A DNA stretch of 64,000 bases from a virus (IMGVR_UViG_3300035438_000894:1-64000), one strand, 5' to 3'. Shown: positions 8,257 through 15,359, numbered from the stretch's first letter. The notes: generated by a model not told the origin, from the letters alone. A program made the numbers and translations.

Positions 8257-8400
8257 AGTCAGGTGGCGGAAAGCTTATAATGTGAGAAATCCTGTTATAA
8301 CGAGGTAGACGCTCACAGGTTGGTATTGTAAAAGAGGGTTTAACCTCCATCTCCACGTTTTAGTGGTTATACCTTACAGGTTCGAGTCCTGTCCTGACTA
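8257..8400 (+). tRNA. Oversized tRNA-like gene with D-loop insert
   Basis: 144 nt between perfect acceptor strands (AGTCAGG/CCTGACT) with T-arm ACAGG-TTCGAGT-CCTGT. The D-arm sequence GTGGCGGAA ... GGTAGACGC, as in leucine tRNAs, is split by about 32 nt that contain two TTATAA blocks able to pair. The variable region is extended by two hairpins (GAGG..CCTC and CCAC..GTGG). A loop GTTGGTA would give anticodon UGG, but this is weak. It may be intron-bearing or expanded. Confidence 0.5.
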
Positions 8401-8414
8401 CTAAACAAAACAAT

Positions 8415-8651
8415 ATGCCACACACAGAAACATTTTTTGTATCGACAAAGAGTAATAAAGTTAAACCTGTTAATGAAAACCCAACTTCATACTTTAATCC
8501 CGATTCGAAAAGTAAAAATTTAGGAAAAGCGAAGTATATTATTGAGGTATTTGGTTATAATCATCAAAAAGTTGCTGAGGAAATCCGTGATGTTATTGAT
8601 GAAAAACGATTAAGTGATAAATTATTTCGTATAAGAGTAGAAACAAGATAA
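8415..8651 (+). CDS. Small hypothetical protein
   Basis: A 78-aa protein (MPHTETFFVSTKSNKVK...), highly charged, situated between two tRNA-like genes. It has no recognised motif. It starts 14 nt after the preceding tRNA-like element, so is probably on the same transcript. Confidence 0.55.
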   Translation: MPHTETFFVSTKSNKVKPVNENPTSYFNPDSKSKNLGKAKYIIEVFGYNHQKVAEEIRDVIDEKRLSDKLFRIRVETR

Positions 8652-8656
8652 ACAAT

Positions 8657-8743
8657 AGTCAGGTGGCGGAATTGGAGAGACGCAACTCTATTAAGGAGTG
8701 GAGATGAAATAAACTCATACAGGTTCGAATCCTGTCCTGACTA
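8657..8743 (+). tRNA. tRNA-Leu-like, type II (probable UAA anticodon)
   Basis: 87 nt with acceptor AGTCAGG/CCTGACT, a leucine-type D-arm GCGGAATTGG..GACGC, a long variable arm and a perfect T-arm ACAGG-TTCGAAT-CCTGT. The loop ATTAAGG would give UAA with U33 present, but the anticodon stem has two mismatches. No CCA is encoded, fitting the CCA-adding enzyme at 23.2 kb. This is the most regular tRNA in the cluster. Confidence 0.65.
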
Positions 8744-9018
8744 CGAATTAAAAAAAAAAATAACAAAGGTATTGACTTTTGGTGATGTTATGAGATATTT
8801 ATTATCTCACGGTTCGAGAGAACCAAAACACCCCAACAAAAGTTTCATAAAAAATTTGATAGTAACAAAACTATTACTTACCTTTGTGAAACATATATCC
8901 CACAGATGTATGTTCGAGAGAATTTATGTATGTGGGTTTTTTTTTTGAAAAAAGTTTGATTGGTGTTTGGATATTAAAAATAAAGTATTATCTTTGTACT
9001 CGAATTAAAACAAAAAAC
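8744..9018. other. Gene-free stretch with hairpins
   Basis: Contains a small structured element (about 8776-8830: hairpins GAGATATTTATTATCTC and GGTTCGAGAGAACC closed by TTTTGG/CCAAAA), a TACCTTTG promoter-like box near 8880, a terminator, and the TATCTTTG box at 8989-8996 of the next gene. No ORF is supported. Confidence 0.45.
8899..8947 (+). terminator. Long-stem terminator
   Basis: CCCACA ... TGTGGG with an intervening imperfect stem containing TTCGAGAGAA, followed by at least nine T residues. It closes a short transcript from the box near 8880. Confidence 0.7.
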
Positions 9019-9369
9019 ATGAAAGACATATTATTGGTAATTGTATTGAGATTATTCTTTTTCACTGTAATAGTATCTTTAGTAAGTTGTAGTCCTGACT
9101 ATATTCCATCATCTGATGAGGTACAACACACCATTCATATATCAAATGAAGGTAAACCTTTTGAGTATTGGTTGAATAAAGTTCACTACGATAGTGAGGG
9201 ACAAGAGATAAAAGTAATAGTGGATTCAGGTACTCAAATTACTCTCAGTGCTATAGTTCCGGTTATTAACGGAGTTTCAATTAGTCCTAACTTTCAAGTA
9301 TACCAAGATAGTAGGATTGTGGAGTTAAAAAAAGTTACAATAGGGTTCTTTTGGTATAAAGTAAAATAA
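9019..9369 (+). CDS. Lipoprotein, 116 aa
   Basis: Starts at ATG 9019 with a signal peptide (MKDILLVIVLRLFFFTVIVS) ending in the lipobox LVSC near residue 24. It is then a small beta-rich domain. It is expected to be lipid-anchored, possibly a superinfection-exclusion or envelope protein. The TATCTTTG box at 8989-8996 sets the start; the upstream in-frame codons lie in the promoter. Confidence 0.75.
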   Translation: MKDILLVIVLRLFFFTVIVSLVSCSPDYIPSSDEVQHTIHISNEGKPFEYWLNKVHYDSEGQEIKVIVDSGTQITLSAIVPVINGVSISPNFQVYQDSRIVELKKVTIGFFWYKVK

Positions 9370-9438
9370 TTAAAAAAAAAAAGTGTTAAAGTTTTTGACA
9401 AATCAAAATAAAAGTTTTACCTTTGTCGAAGAAATAAA

Positions 9439-9454
9439 GTTCTTAAAAATATTG
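9439..9454 (+). promoter_or_regulatory. boxA-like antitermination sequence
   Basis: GTTCTTAAAAATATTG, downstream of a TACCTTTG promoter box (9417-9424) and directly before structured RNAs. It resembles rRNA-leader boxA (E. coli TGCTCTTTAACA) and is 15/16 identical to the element in front of the CRISPR array at 57148-57163. Confidence 0.5.
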
Positions 9455-9463
9455 AAAGATTAG

Positions 9464-9536
9464 TGTGGGTGTTGTGTCGAGGTTTCAAGTCCCTCCGGAT
9501 TCATCCGTAGCTCAGATGGTAGAGCATACACCCACA
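9464..9536 (+). ncRNA. Apparent circularly permuted tRNA
   Basis: The order is: 3' anticodon-stem strand (9464-9472), T-arm (GAGGTTTCAAGTCCCTC), acceptor strand CGGAT (9496-9500), two bases, acceptor strand ATCCG (9503-9507), canonical D-arm TAGCTCAGATGGTAGAGC, then ACACCCACA (9528-9536). The last element pairs perfectly over 9 bp with 9464-9472. This is the permuted tRNA architecture. Concerns are only 5 acceptor pairs and no clear U33, so it may instead be a tRNA-like structure. Confidence 0.5.
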
Positions 9537-9575
9537 TTATAATATATTCTAATTACAAGTTTAGGTCCGTAGGGC

Positions 9576-9684
9576 TGTAATGGTATGTGAGGAAAATGAC
9601 TACGGGACAAACATACAACTGTACGAAATAAAGCAGAAGTCCTTCGCATTCAAAGTATTACTGTAAAATGTAATCGCCATTACA
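9576..9684 (+). ncRNA. Structured RNA candidate
   Basis: TGTAATGG (9576-9583) pairs with CCATTACA (9677-9684), enclosing about 95 nt with internal hairpins. A direct repeat ATTACAAGTT flanks it at 9552-9561 and 9679-9688. It lies between two tRNA-like elements on the same predicted transcript. Function unknown. Confidence 0.35.
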
Positions 9685-9699
9685 AGTTAGAATTAAATT

Positions 9700-9790
9700 G
9701 GTATTGTAGCTCAGTGGGGGATTTATCTTCCTTGGTAGAGCAGGAGTCTCGAAAGTCTCTGTGTCGCAGGTTCGAACCCCGCCGATACCA
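9700..9790 (+). tRNA. tRNA with hairpin insert in D-loop (possible CGA anticodon)
   Basis: Acceptor GGTATTG/CGATACC, D-stem GCTC/GAGC and T-loop TTCGAAC are intact. The D-loop AGT..TGGTA is interrupted by 17 nt (9716-9732) that can fold as GGGGGA-TTTA-TCTTCC. Without the insert the gene would be 74 nt, a normal tRNA. Loop CTCGAAA gives anticodon CGA (Ser codon), but the anticodon stem is weak and there is no long variable arm, so the identity is uncertain. No CCA is encoded. Confidence 0.55.
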
Positions 9791-9803
9791 CAAATAGTTT
9801 ACT

Positions 9804-9920
9804 CTGTGATAAGATAGCAGATAGACCTATTACAGCAGACTATCCCATTAGGGAGTGCGAGTTTTAGGTAGTACAGAATGGGTGACCTACGAATGAGTAA
9901 ATCTTAAGGTCTTATCACAG
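9804..9920 (+). ncRNA. Structured RNA with 11-bp closing stem
   Basis: CTGTGATAAGA pairs perfectly with TCTTATCACAG across 117 nt. Internal pairings include GATAG/CTATC and TAGGT/ACCTA. It is neither a recognisable tRNA nor a terminator. It sits just upstream of the large RNA's promoter. Confidence 0.45.
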
Positions 9921-9948
9921 ATTAAAAAAAAAAAGTTTTAGAAAGTAC

Positions 9949-9976
9949 TTGACAAGCGAAAAAAGTATGTTATACT
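9949..9976 (+). promoter_or_regulatory. Promoter of the large RNA
   Basis: TTGACA and TATACT separated by 16 nt, a near-consensus -35/-10 pair unlike the TATCTTTG boxes used by protein genes. Transcription would start near 9982. Confidence 0.5.
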
Positions 9977-9981
9977 TATAA

Positions 9982-10907
9982 AACATTTAAGGGAAACCTT
10001 AAAGACGTTCTTAGAAATTTTAGATTATCCTTTACCCACTTCGGTGGAGTAAAAAACGATAATGGGTGGTATATCATCCTTAAATAAATTGATGAAAATC
10101 AATATAAACCGAACTTAGTTGTGTTATTAAGTTTGGGGCTTCTGAAAGGGAGCTCGAGTATACAAGTGAGATATCAGTGAGCCTGTAGTACCGAGGATAA
10201 CTTCGTAGGGAAATGGATTACTGACCGGGAGATGTGGGTCTTTCGGTTGAGGGGGGAACCCCAAATTAAGAATAACTCATAGGAATTATGTGAGAAGTAA
10301 GGTCATCCAACCTTATAATTGCGAGTTCCAAAATTAAAGGAATCTTAACGCCGAAAGGCAAGATTAAGTAACAGGTGGTGCTGACTTTGTCCTTATCAAA
10401 CATCTACCAAGATGTTGATTTGAAGAATTCTTGAAATTTGGAGATAGGGATATCTCATCGAGAAGTTTAGTATTTTGTGTCTCAAAAGGATACGAAGCTT
10501 ATGGTAGACTACTTCTTGAATACATCCACAACACAATTACTATTTTCAATATGGTGAAAAACTAAAAGAAACATAGCAAAAATGTCTACCCGATGTCATT
10601 GACAAGTTGCCTACTTAGTTATGGGATGTCCATAGCACACAAAGACCGCAAGTCTGAATGTATTCTTACCAAAAACCTCTACGGAGTCGAATCCGGAGTC
10701 AGGTCGCAAGCTTGAAGAGAGTTGAATAATGAGAGAGTAGATGATATCGTAAGAAGTGATTGGTCTAACCAATCGGCAATGAGGATTACATCCCAAAAGG
10801 GTGTGGAAAAGAAGTCAAACAATAAAACTTCCAAAGATTCTCAATAAGACGAGTATTCTCATCGTATTAAGCCAAAAAGGTGTTACAGAAATGTGACACC
10901 TTTTTTT
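9982..10907 (+). ncRNA. Large structured non-coding RNA candidate (~0.9 kb)
   Basis: About 925 nt with no plausible ORF, bounded by the promoter at 9949 and a terminator at 10874-10907, with a boxA-like GTTCTTAGAAATTTTAG at 10007-10023. Local hairpins are plentiful, for example TTACCCACTTCGGTGGAGTAA, CTTAACGCCGAAAGGCAAG and GATAGGGATATC. Size, position beside tRNAs and phage context recall the GOLLD and ROOL classes of giant phage RNAs. I could not identify a tmRNA tag reading frame, although smpB follows directly. Confidence 0.55.
10874..10907 (+). terminator. Terminator of the large RNA
   Basis: AAAAGGTGT / ACACCTTTT stem (loop TACAGAAATGTG) running into seven T residues. Confidence 0.85.
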
Positions 10908-10927
10908 GTTTATATCAATTTTTATAT

Positions 10928-10935
10928 TATCTTTG
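10928..10935 (+). promoter_or_regulatory. TATCTTTG box of smpB
   Basis: The box ends only 4 nt before the ATG, so the smpB transcript would be nearly leaderless. Confidence 0.7.
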
Positions 10936-10939
10936 CCTT

Positions 10940-11380
10940 ATGAAGAAGTCGATAAACATAATTAATAAGAAAGCCAGGTTTGAATATGAATTCCTCCAAA
11001 CAGATATTGTGGGAATTTCACTATTTGGTAGCGAGGTCAAATCCATCCGTCAGGGAAAAGTTTCTATCTCCGAAGGGTACTGTTACTTCAAGGACGGTGA
11101 GTTATTTGTTAAGGGGATGAATATCTCCGACTATGGGTTTGGTTCATTCCATGAGACTGTCAGGGACCGTAAACTACTATTGAAAAGAAAAGAGTTGAAT
11201 AGTTTGGAGTCAAAACTTATGAATGGTTTAACCATCGTTCCTTACCGGGTCTTCATCAATGAGAAGGGATTGATTAAAATGGAGATTGCTCTTGCCAAAG
11301 GTAAAAAGATTCATGATAAGAAAAATTCAATAAAAGAGAGAGATATTGACCGGGATATAAAAAGAGAAATAAATCGATAA
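10940..11380 (+). CDS. smpB: SsrA-binding protein SmpB
   Basis: A 146-aa SmpB homologue: N-terminal INIINKKARFEYEFLQT, GSEVKSIRQGKVSISEGYC, RDRKLLLKRKEL, then VPYRVFINEKGLIKMEIALAKGKK and a basic tail (HDKKNSIKERDIDRDIKREI). SmpB binds the tRNA-like part of tmRNA and rescues stalled ribosomes. It lies directly after the large RNA and near the tRNA cluster, so the phage appears to carry translation-support genes. I see no tmRNA in the window; it may use the host's. Start ATG 10940 is set by the promoter 5 nt upstream. Confidence 0.93.
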   Translation: MKKSINIINKKARFEYEFLQTDIVGISLFGSEVKSIRQGKVSISEGYCYFKDGELFVKGMNISDYGFGSFHETVRDRKLLLKRKELNSLESKLMNGLTIVPYRVFINEKGLIKMEIALAKGKKIHDKKNSIKERDIDRDIKREINR

Positions 11381-11434
11381 AATGTTTGGTAGAATGAAAA
11401 TAATAACTATCTTTGTACTCACAAAACGAAAGAT

Positions 11435-11710
11435 ATGAACCTACCTCAACACAATATTAAGATTCAACACGAAAAATTTGGTGTATTAGTAAATGAAACA
11501 TTCATGAACGCCACTCAATTCAAGATATTTTTGAGTATGATTCAAGGATGTATTGAACTTAAGAATGATTTAACATTCTTTAATGGTTCCGACTTTTTAG
11601 TTCATATTCCTCACAAACATCTGGTTGAGTCGATTATTACAACTAATGTGGATGCGTCATTAACATTGGCAGAACATTTAATACAAAAATCAAAATTAGA
11701 AACAGCGTAA
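11435..11710 (+). CDS. Hypothetical protein, 91 aa
   Basis: A 91-aa soluble protein (MNLPQHNIKIQHEKFGVLVNETF...) with a TATCTTTG box at 11408-11415. It is transcribed with the following membrane/coiled-coil protein (3-nt gap). No known family is recognised. Confidence 0.7.
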   Translation: MNLPQHNIKIQHEKFGVLVNETFMNATQFKIFLSMIQGCIELKNDLTFFNGSDFLVHIPHKHLVESIITTNVDASLTLAEHLIQKSKLETA

Positions 11711-11713
11711 TAT

Positions 11714-11962
11714 ATGGGAAATTTTTTAAGCAATTTACTTAAGGTTGCAATTGTGGGTGGTGTCGCTTACGGAGCGTACAAGTTTGGAGAACACGAGGGT
11801 GAAGATAAAGGTCGAAGAAGCGTGATGAGTGATGCTGATAAAGAAGAAATTGACCATCTAAAAGACCTGATTGATGAGTTAAAACAAAAGAAAAACAAAA
11901 CAAAAAAAGATGAATATAACTTAATGTTATTGGAATCAAAACTTGTGGATTTGGAATACTAA
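11714..11962 (+). CDS. Membrane-anchored coiled-coil protein, 82 aa
   Basis: Residues 5-24 form a glycine-rich hydrophobic helix (LSNLLKVAIVGGVAYGAYKF). Residues 40-82 are a charged coiled coil (EEIDHLKDLIDELKQKKNK). This is the topology of small phage membrane-associated proteins. It ends just before a bidirectional terminator. Confidence 0.65.
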   Translation: MGNFLSNLLKVAIVGGVAYGAYKFGEHEGEDKGRRSVMSDADKEEIDHLKDLIDELKQKKNKTKKDEYNLMLLESKLVDLEY

Positions 11963-12020
11963 GGATTTCCAAGTTAGATTAAACTTGGTGGTGGAGTCGG
12001 TACAAACTAGTACAGACCTA

Positions 12021-12049
12021 AAAGAGGGACATCGTGTCCCTCTTTTTTT
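12021..12049. terminator. Terminator between convergent genes
   Basis: AAAGAGGGACA / TGTCCCTCTTT stem with loop TCG and T-run; it serves the plus-strand genes and may also end the minus-strand gene whose stop overlaps it. Confidence 0.85.
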
Positions 12050-12554
12050 ATTGTTCATAGTCAAACCAAATACCAAAACCACAATTATCTCTAATGTGTT
12101 CATATGCAGAATCTTTAAAAGAATCAATCATCTCATCCCACTCACCCCATTCTCCCATTCCAACATCATCATATATTTGAGACAGTGTTTTATAATTGTC
12201 ATCACCATTTTCATCTTGAGATAATAACTTACTTTCCCCCCAACCCCAATTAATAAGAACTTGAGTATCTGTTTCATATAAATCAATTCTTGATTCATAG
12301 ATTTCGAGGTATATGTATTCAGAGCCATCCTCTTGTAATAATATTTTAATACCTTTACCTCCTTCACTTAACTTTTCTAATGCTTTTTCAGTAAATTCTT
12401 CTGCTCTTTCTTCGCCTACCTCATCAACTAAATCAGGTAAAAATTCATCTAAATTATACTCCATTGACCGGGCAATTGATTTAGTGTTTGGGTTTGGGTA
12501 ACCCATCTTATTCATTACTTTTAAAAATTTGTTTAGCTCGCTCATATTATTCAT
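12048..12554 (-). CDS. Acidic hypothetical protein, 168 aa
   Basis: A very acidic 168-aa protein with a helical N-terminus and a beta-rich middle (SEYIYLEIYESRIDLYETD). It overlaps the upstream DnaJ-zinc-finger gene by 8 nt, so the two are coupled. Translation could also begin at the internal MSEL codon (12545). Function unknown. Confidence 0.7.
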   Translation of the reverse strand: MNNMSELNKFLKVMNKMGYPNPNTKSIARSMEYNLDEFLPDLVDEVGEERAEEFTEKALEKLSEGGKGIKILLQEDGSEYIYLEIYESRIDLYETDTQVLINWGWGESKLLSQDENGDDNYKTLSQIYDDVGMGEWGEWDEMIDSFKDSAYEHIRDNCGFGIWFDYEQ

Positions 12555-13401
12555 AATGTTTTAAATTTCTCCAAGGTGTGTCAACATCTATCGACTTTCT
12601 CTGAGTTGATAGTAATACCGTAGGATTATCATCATGTCCAAAACAATAAGTTTCATCTGCCCTAAACCCTTTTTTAAATTCCATATAAGCATCACCATAA
12701 AAATTAAGTAGAATGTAGTTTTTATAAAAATTATTAAAATCAGACGTTTCCATTATTGGGACCAAAGTATTTTCATGTTCTATTGAAGTTGAGATTAGTT
12801 TTGGGTCCCAAGTTAGAATTGTCTCAATGTTGTAATCCCAGTCATCAGTTTCGACTTCACCGGTGTCGTGACAAGCTGGACATGTTTCTAATTTACTCCC
12901 ATAACATTCGGGACAAGTTTCAACAGTACTACCATCACATTGGGGGCAAGTTAGATTACCGGCACCATTGCAATCCCAACAGGATTCTTCTTCGTTGTAA
13001 GGGTCAACTCCACTTCCATTACAAGTATCGCAAGTAATCTCTCCAGATTCATAACATTCACTACAAGGGACTTCACCTTCTCCATCACATTCTTGACAAT
13101 CAATTTGACCTTCACCACCACATTCTTGACAAATTTTACGATGATTATTACCTTTACTGGAGAGTGTGAATAAAAACATTGAATCATTCAACATTTGTTC
13201 ACCTAATTCAAAACTACTAGTTCGTTTATATGAATAAATTAAAAATGTTAATTTTATTATATTTTCAGCACCAATCATTTCGAAATAATCTTTTTGTTTT
13301 GTTGCCAACTCAAGTAATTCATCATATACTTGTTGAGGAATATCGTAATACTCTACGTAGTCCTCTAATTTTAATGCAAGTCTTTTTAATTTTTCGTTCA
13401 T
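12547..13401 (-). CDS. Protein with eight DnaJ-type zinc-finger modules
   Basis: A 284-aa protein. Residues about 95-190 hold eight C-x-x-C-x-G/x motifs (CQECGGEG, CQECDGEG, CSECYESG, CDTCNGSG, CWDCNGAG, CPQCDGST, CPECYGSK, CPACHDTG), twice the number in DnaJ. There is no J-domain. The N-terminal helices and C-terminal domain are unfamiliar. DnaJ-type fingers bind unfolded protein, so a chaperone-like or host-Hsp-interfering role is possible. It is coupled to the acidic protein downstream. Confidence 0.75.
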   Translation of the reverse strand: MNEKLKRLALKLEDYVEYYDIPQQVYDELLELATKQKDYFEMIGAENIIKLTFLIYSYKRTSSFELGEQMLNDSMFLFTLSSKGNNHRKICQECGGEGQIDCQECDGEGEVPCSECYESGEITCDTCNGSGVDPYNEEESCWDCNGAGNLTCPQCDGSTVETCPECYGSKLETCPACHDTGEVETDDWDYNIETILTWDPKLISTSIEHENTLVPIMETSDFNNFYKNYILLNFYGDAYMEFKKGFRADETYCFGHDDNPTVLLSTQRKSIDVDTPWRNLKHYE

Positions 13402-13477
13402 ACTTTATATAAAATAATACCAAGGGTATTGTTATAAATAGATTTATTTACTAAATTTGCCTAATAAATTAATCACT

Positions 13478-13768
13478 ATGGGAATTAAAATTAAAATAAC
13501 TGAAGAAGAAATTTTATCGATGACAAACGATATTCAATTAGGTTCGTATATTAGAAAAAAATATATGATTCAAAAAGAAACAATGAATAGAGATATTGAT
13601 ATGTTATCTCTGGGTCAAATCCCGGACGATGAACCTGAGGTGTGCTTGGTTTGTGGTAAATTAACCCCTTATAGTAAGTCGACTCATATTGATTTAAGAG
13701 TTGGGTATGTTCGTGGTGCGGGTCAAGGATGTTTCTCTCCTGAAAAATGTTTGAAAAAAAATAAATAA
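13478..13768 (+). CDS. Small protein with Cys pairs
   Basis: A 96-aa protein starting MGIKIKITEEEILSM. It contains CLVCGK near residue 54 and a later GCFSPEKC, a likely zinc site. A TAAATTTG box lies about 20 nt upstream and sets the start; the longer TTG-initiated frame would include the promoter. Divergent from the DnaJ-finger gene. Confidence 0.65.
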   Translation: MGIKIKITEEEILSMTNDIQLGSYIRKKYMIQKETMNRDIDMLSLGQIPDDEPEVCLVCGKLTPYSKSTHIDLRVGYVRGAGQGCFSPEKCLKKNK

Positions 13769-13826
13769 AATAGTTGTAGGAATGAAATAATGTATTATCT
13801 TTGTACCCAACAAAAACCCATACCTT

Positions 13827-14561
13827 ATGTCACAAAGTACAATCTTTAAAGTTCGTAATTACCAAGGAACAAATTCATTCGTAAACAAAATGAAATCAGT
13901 TGTAAATCAATATGGTTCATTAACAATCAAACAAGTGGAAGCGGTCGAAAAATGTTTAAAATCATCAACAGTTGTTGTGTCTAAAGAATTACCTGAAGAC
14001 GTTAAAAGAATTGTTGATTACACCGGAGAGAACTCTTTTGTTAAAGAGATAGGTTCTAAGTTCAAACAATACGGTACATTAAGTGAAAAACAAGTTAGTG
14101 CTGCTATTAACCAAATCCAAAAGGAAGAGGATAAAGAAAAAACAATTCGTATGAATTGGCCAACCGAAGGGGAGACGATTAAAATCACTCGTAAAGTTGG
14201 TGAGGAATTGAAAAAGACTTATGGTCTTCAATTCAACCCTATCTTACTTGACATTACAAGATTGAAAGCGGTTAGTCCAAAGGCTGTTCAATTCGCAGGG
14301 AAGATGACAATCAAACGAGGAAAAGTTTGTACTTGTTGTGGAAGAACATTAACTGATGAGTTCTCAATGTTGACCGGAATTGGTAAGTTATGTGCTAAAC
14401 ACATCAGAGTTCCTTACATCACCGACAAGAGTCAAGCAGAGAGATTCCGTAACGAATACCTTGAAAGAGTTGAGGAGATTGGAGAAATGGTGTTTTGGAT
14501 ACCAAAGTCACAAATTGTGAAATGGGATGGGATGACAGAGACGATATTAAGAACAATGTAA
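13827..14561 (+). CDS. DUF6011-like zinc protein with two N-terminal repeats
   Basis: A 244-aa protein. Residues about 10-45 and 70-105 repeat the pattern NSFV..(M/I)(K/G)S...QYG(S/T)L(T/S).KQV.A. Residues about 167-195 carry CTCCGRTLTDEFSMLTGIGKLCAKH, written in parts: CTCCGRTLTD then GIGKLCAKH. This matches the DUF6011-type zinc-binding module. A TATCTTTG box is at 13796-13803. Such proteins are common in phages and plasmids; the role is unknown, perhaps nucleic-acid binding. Confidence 0.75.
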   Translation: MSQSTIFKVRNYQGTNSFVNKMKSVVNQYGSLTIKQVEAVEKCLKSSTVVVSKELPEDVKRIVDYTGENSFVKEIGSKFKQYGTLSEKQVSAAINQIQKEEDKEKTIRMNWPTEGETIKITRKVGEELKKTYGLQFNPILLDITRLKAVSPKAVQFAGKMTIKRGKVCTCCGRTLTDEFSMLTGIGKLCAKHIRVPYITDKSQAERFRNEYLERVEEIGEMVFWIPKSQIVKWDGMTETILRTM

Positions 14562-14571
14562 ATTATAAATT

Positions 14572-14898
14572 ATGAGTGGAGGAGCATTTGATTACAACCA
14601 ATATAAGATTGGTTACATCGCAGACCAAATAGAAGAAACAGTTATCAAGAACGGGGTCGAGAAGACCCCGGAAGAGATAAAAGATGACTGGCATAATGAT
14701 GATTGGTATAAAAAATACCCTGAGGATAAATTTCATTACAAATATCCGGATGAGGTTATTGAGAAGATGAAAGAAGCAATTAAGGCTCTTAAGATTGCTC
14801 AGGTATATGCTCAAAGGGTTGATTGGTTATTATCAGGTGATGATGGTGAGGAATCATTTTTGAGTAGATTAGATGATGAATTAAAAAAACTTGAATAG
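14572..14898 (+). CDS. Conserved MSGGAFDY phage protein
   Basis: A 108-aa protein with the conserved start MSGGAFDYNQYKIGYIADQI that I recognise from many phage genomes, where it is annotated only as hypothetical. It is acidic, with two tyrosine/tryptophan-rich patches and a helical C-terminus. It follows the DUF6011-like gene by 10 nt in one operon. Confidence 0.75.
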   Translation: MSGGAFDYNQYKIGYIADQIEETVIKNGVEKTPEEIKDDWHNDDWYKKYPEDKFHYKYPDEVIEKMKEAIKALKIAQVYAQRVDWLLSGDDGEESFLSRLDDELKKLE

Positions 14899-14900
14899 AT

Positions 14901-15128
14901 ATGGGGAATAATTCAACAGTAAGTGGGTCAACAACTACAACTAATTCAGGGTCAACTTTTTTAGTTGGAGTGATGTTAGGGTTTATTCTATGTGCGATTT
15001 TTACACTTGCAACACTTTTTGATAGAATAATGATTATTGAATCTTATAAAAGAATTGAACCGGAGAAACGATTAACAACAGATGGAAAGGTAGTAGATAC
15101 TTTATTCATTTATAAACAAGAAAGATAA
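14901..15128 (+). CDS. Small membrane protein, 75 aa
   Basis: A Ser/Thr-rich N-terminus, one hydrophobic helix at residues 20-42 (GSTFLVGVMLGFILCAIFTL), then a charged tail. It is likely a single-pass inner-membrane protein. It is tightly spaced within the 13.8-16.0 kb operon. Confidence 0.6.
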   Translation: MGNNSTVSGSTTTTNSGSTFLVGVMLGFILCAIFTLATLFDRIMIIESYKRIEPEKRLTTDGKVVDTLFIYKQER

Positions 15129-15131
15129 GTT

Positions 15132-15359
15132 ATGGGAAAAATGGATAAAGTAGAATTAGAATTTTATTTCTTTATGAAAGGTCAAGCAGGTTCGTTTACT
15201 ACAAACCTCTTCAAGACAATTATGTCTGCTGACTTTGGTAATCAATATAAGTTGTCATTTGGATTCCCGGATGAGGTGAGTGTTGTTCAAAAGTATAAAA
15301 ATGAAGACGGGTATTGGGAAAATTTATTAAATAAATTTGACAATCCCGAATCAGTTTAG
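15132..15359 (+). CDS. Hypothetical protein, 75 aa
   Basis: Starts MGKMDKVELEFYFFMKGQAG; soluble, aromatic-rich, without a recognised motif. The 3-nt gap from the preceding gene supports co-transcription. Confidence 0.65.
   Translation: MGKMDKVELEFYFFMKGQAGSFTTNLFKTIMSADFGNQYKLSFGFPDEVSVVQKYKNEDGYWENLLNKFDNPESV

Noticed and set aside
8657-8743. A suppressor tRNA reading UAA
   Set aside because: One folding puts UUA at the anticodon, but the alternative with U33 gives UAA (Leu), and all three stop codons are used normally in the window.
10611-10796. Minus-strand 61-codon ORF in the large RNA
   Set aside because: Composition is unlike the genes, there is no promoter, and it lies inside the structured RNA candidate.
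9982-10907. tmRNA or RNase P RNA
   Set aside because: No tmRNA tag frame ending in Ala-Ala with the usual flanks and no RNase P core sequence (such as GAGGAAAGUCC) was found.
12048-13412. Several plus-strand ORFs opposite the DnaJ-finger and acidic genes
   Set aside because: They are antisense shadows of strongly supported minus-strand genes.
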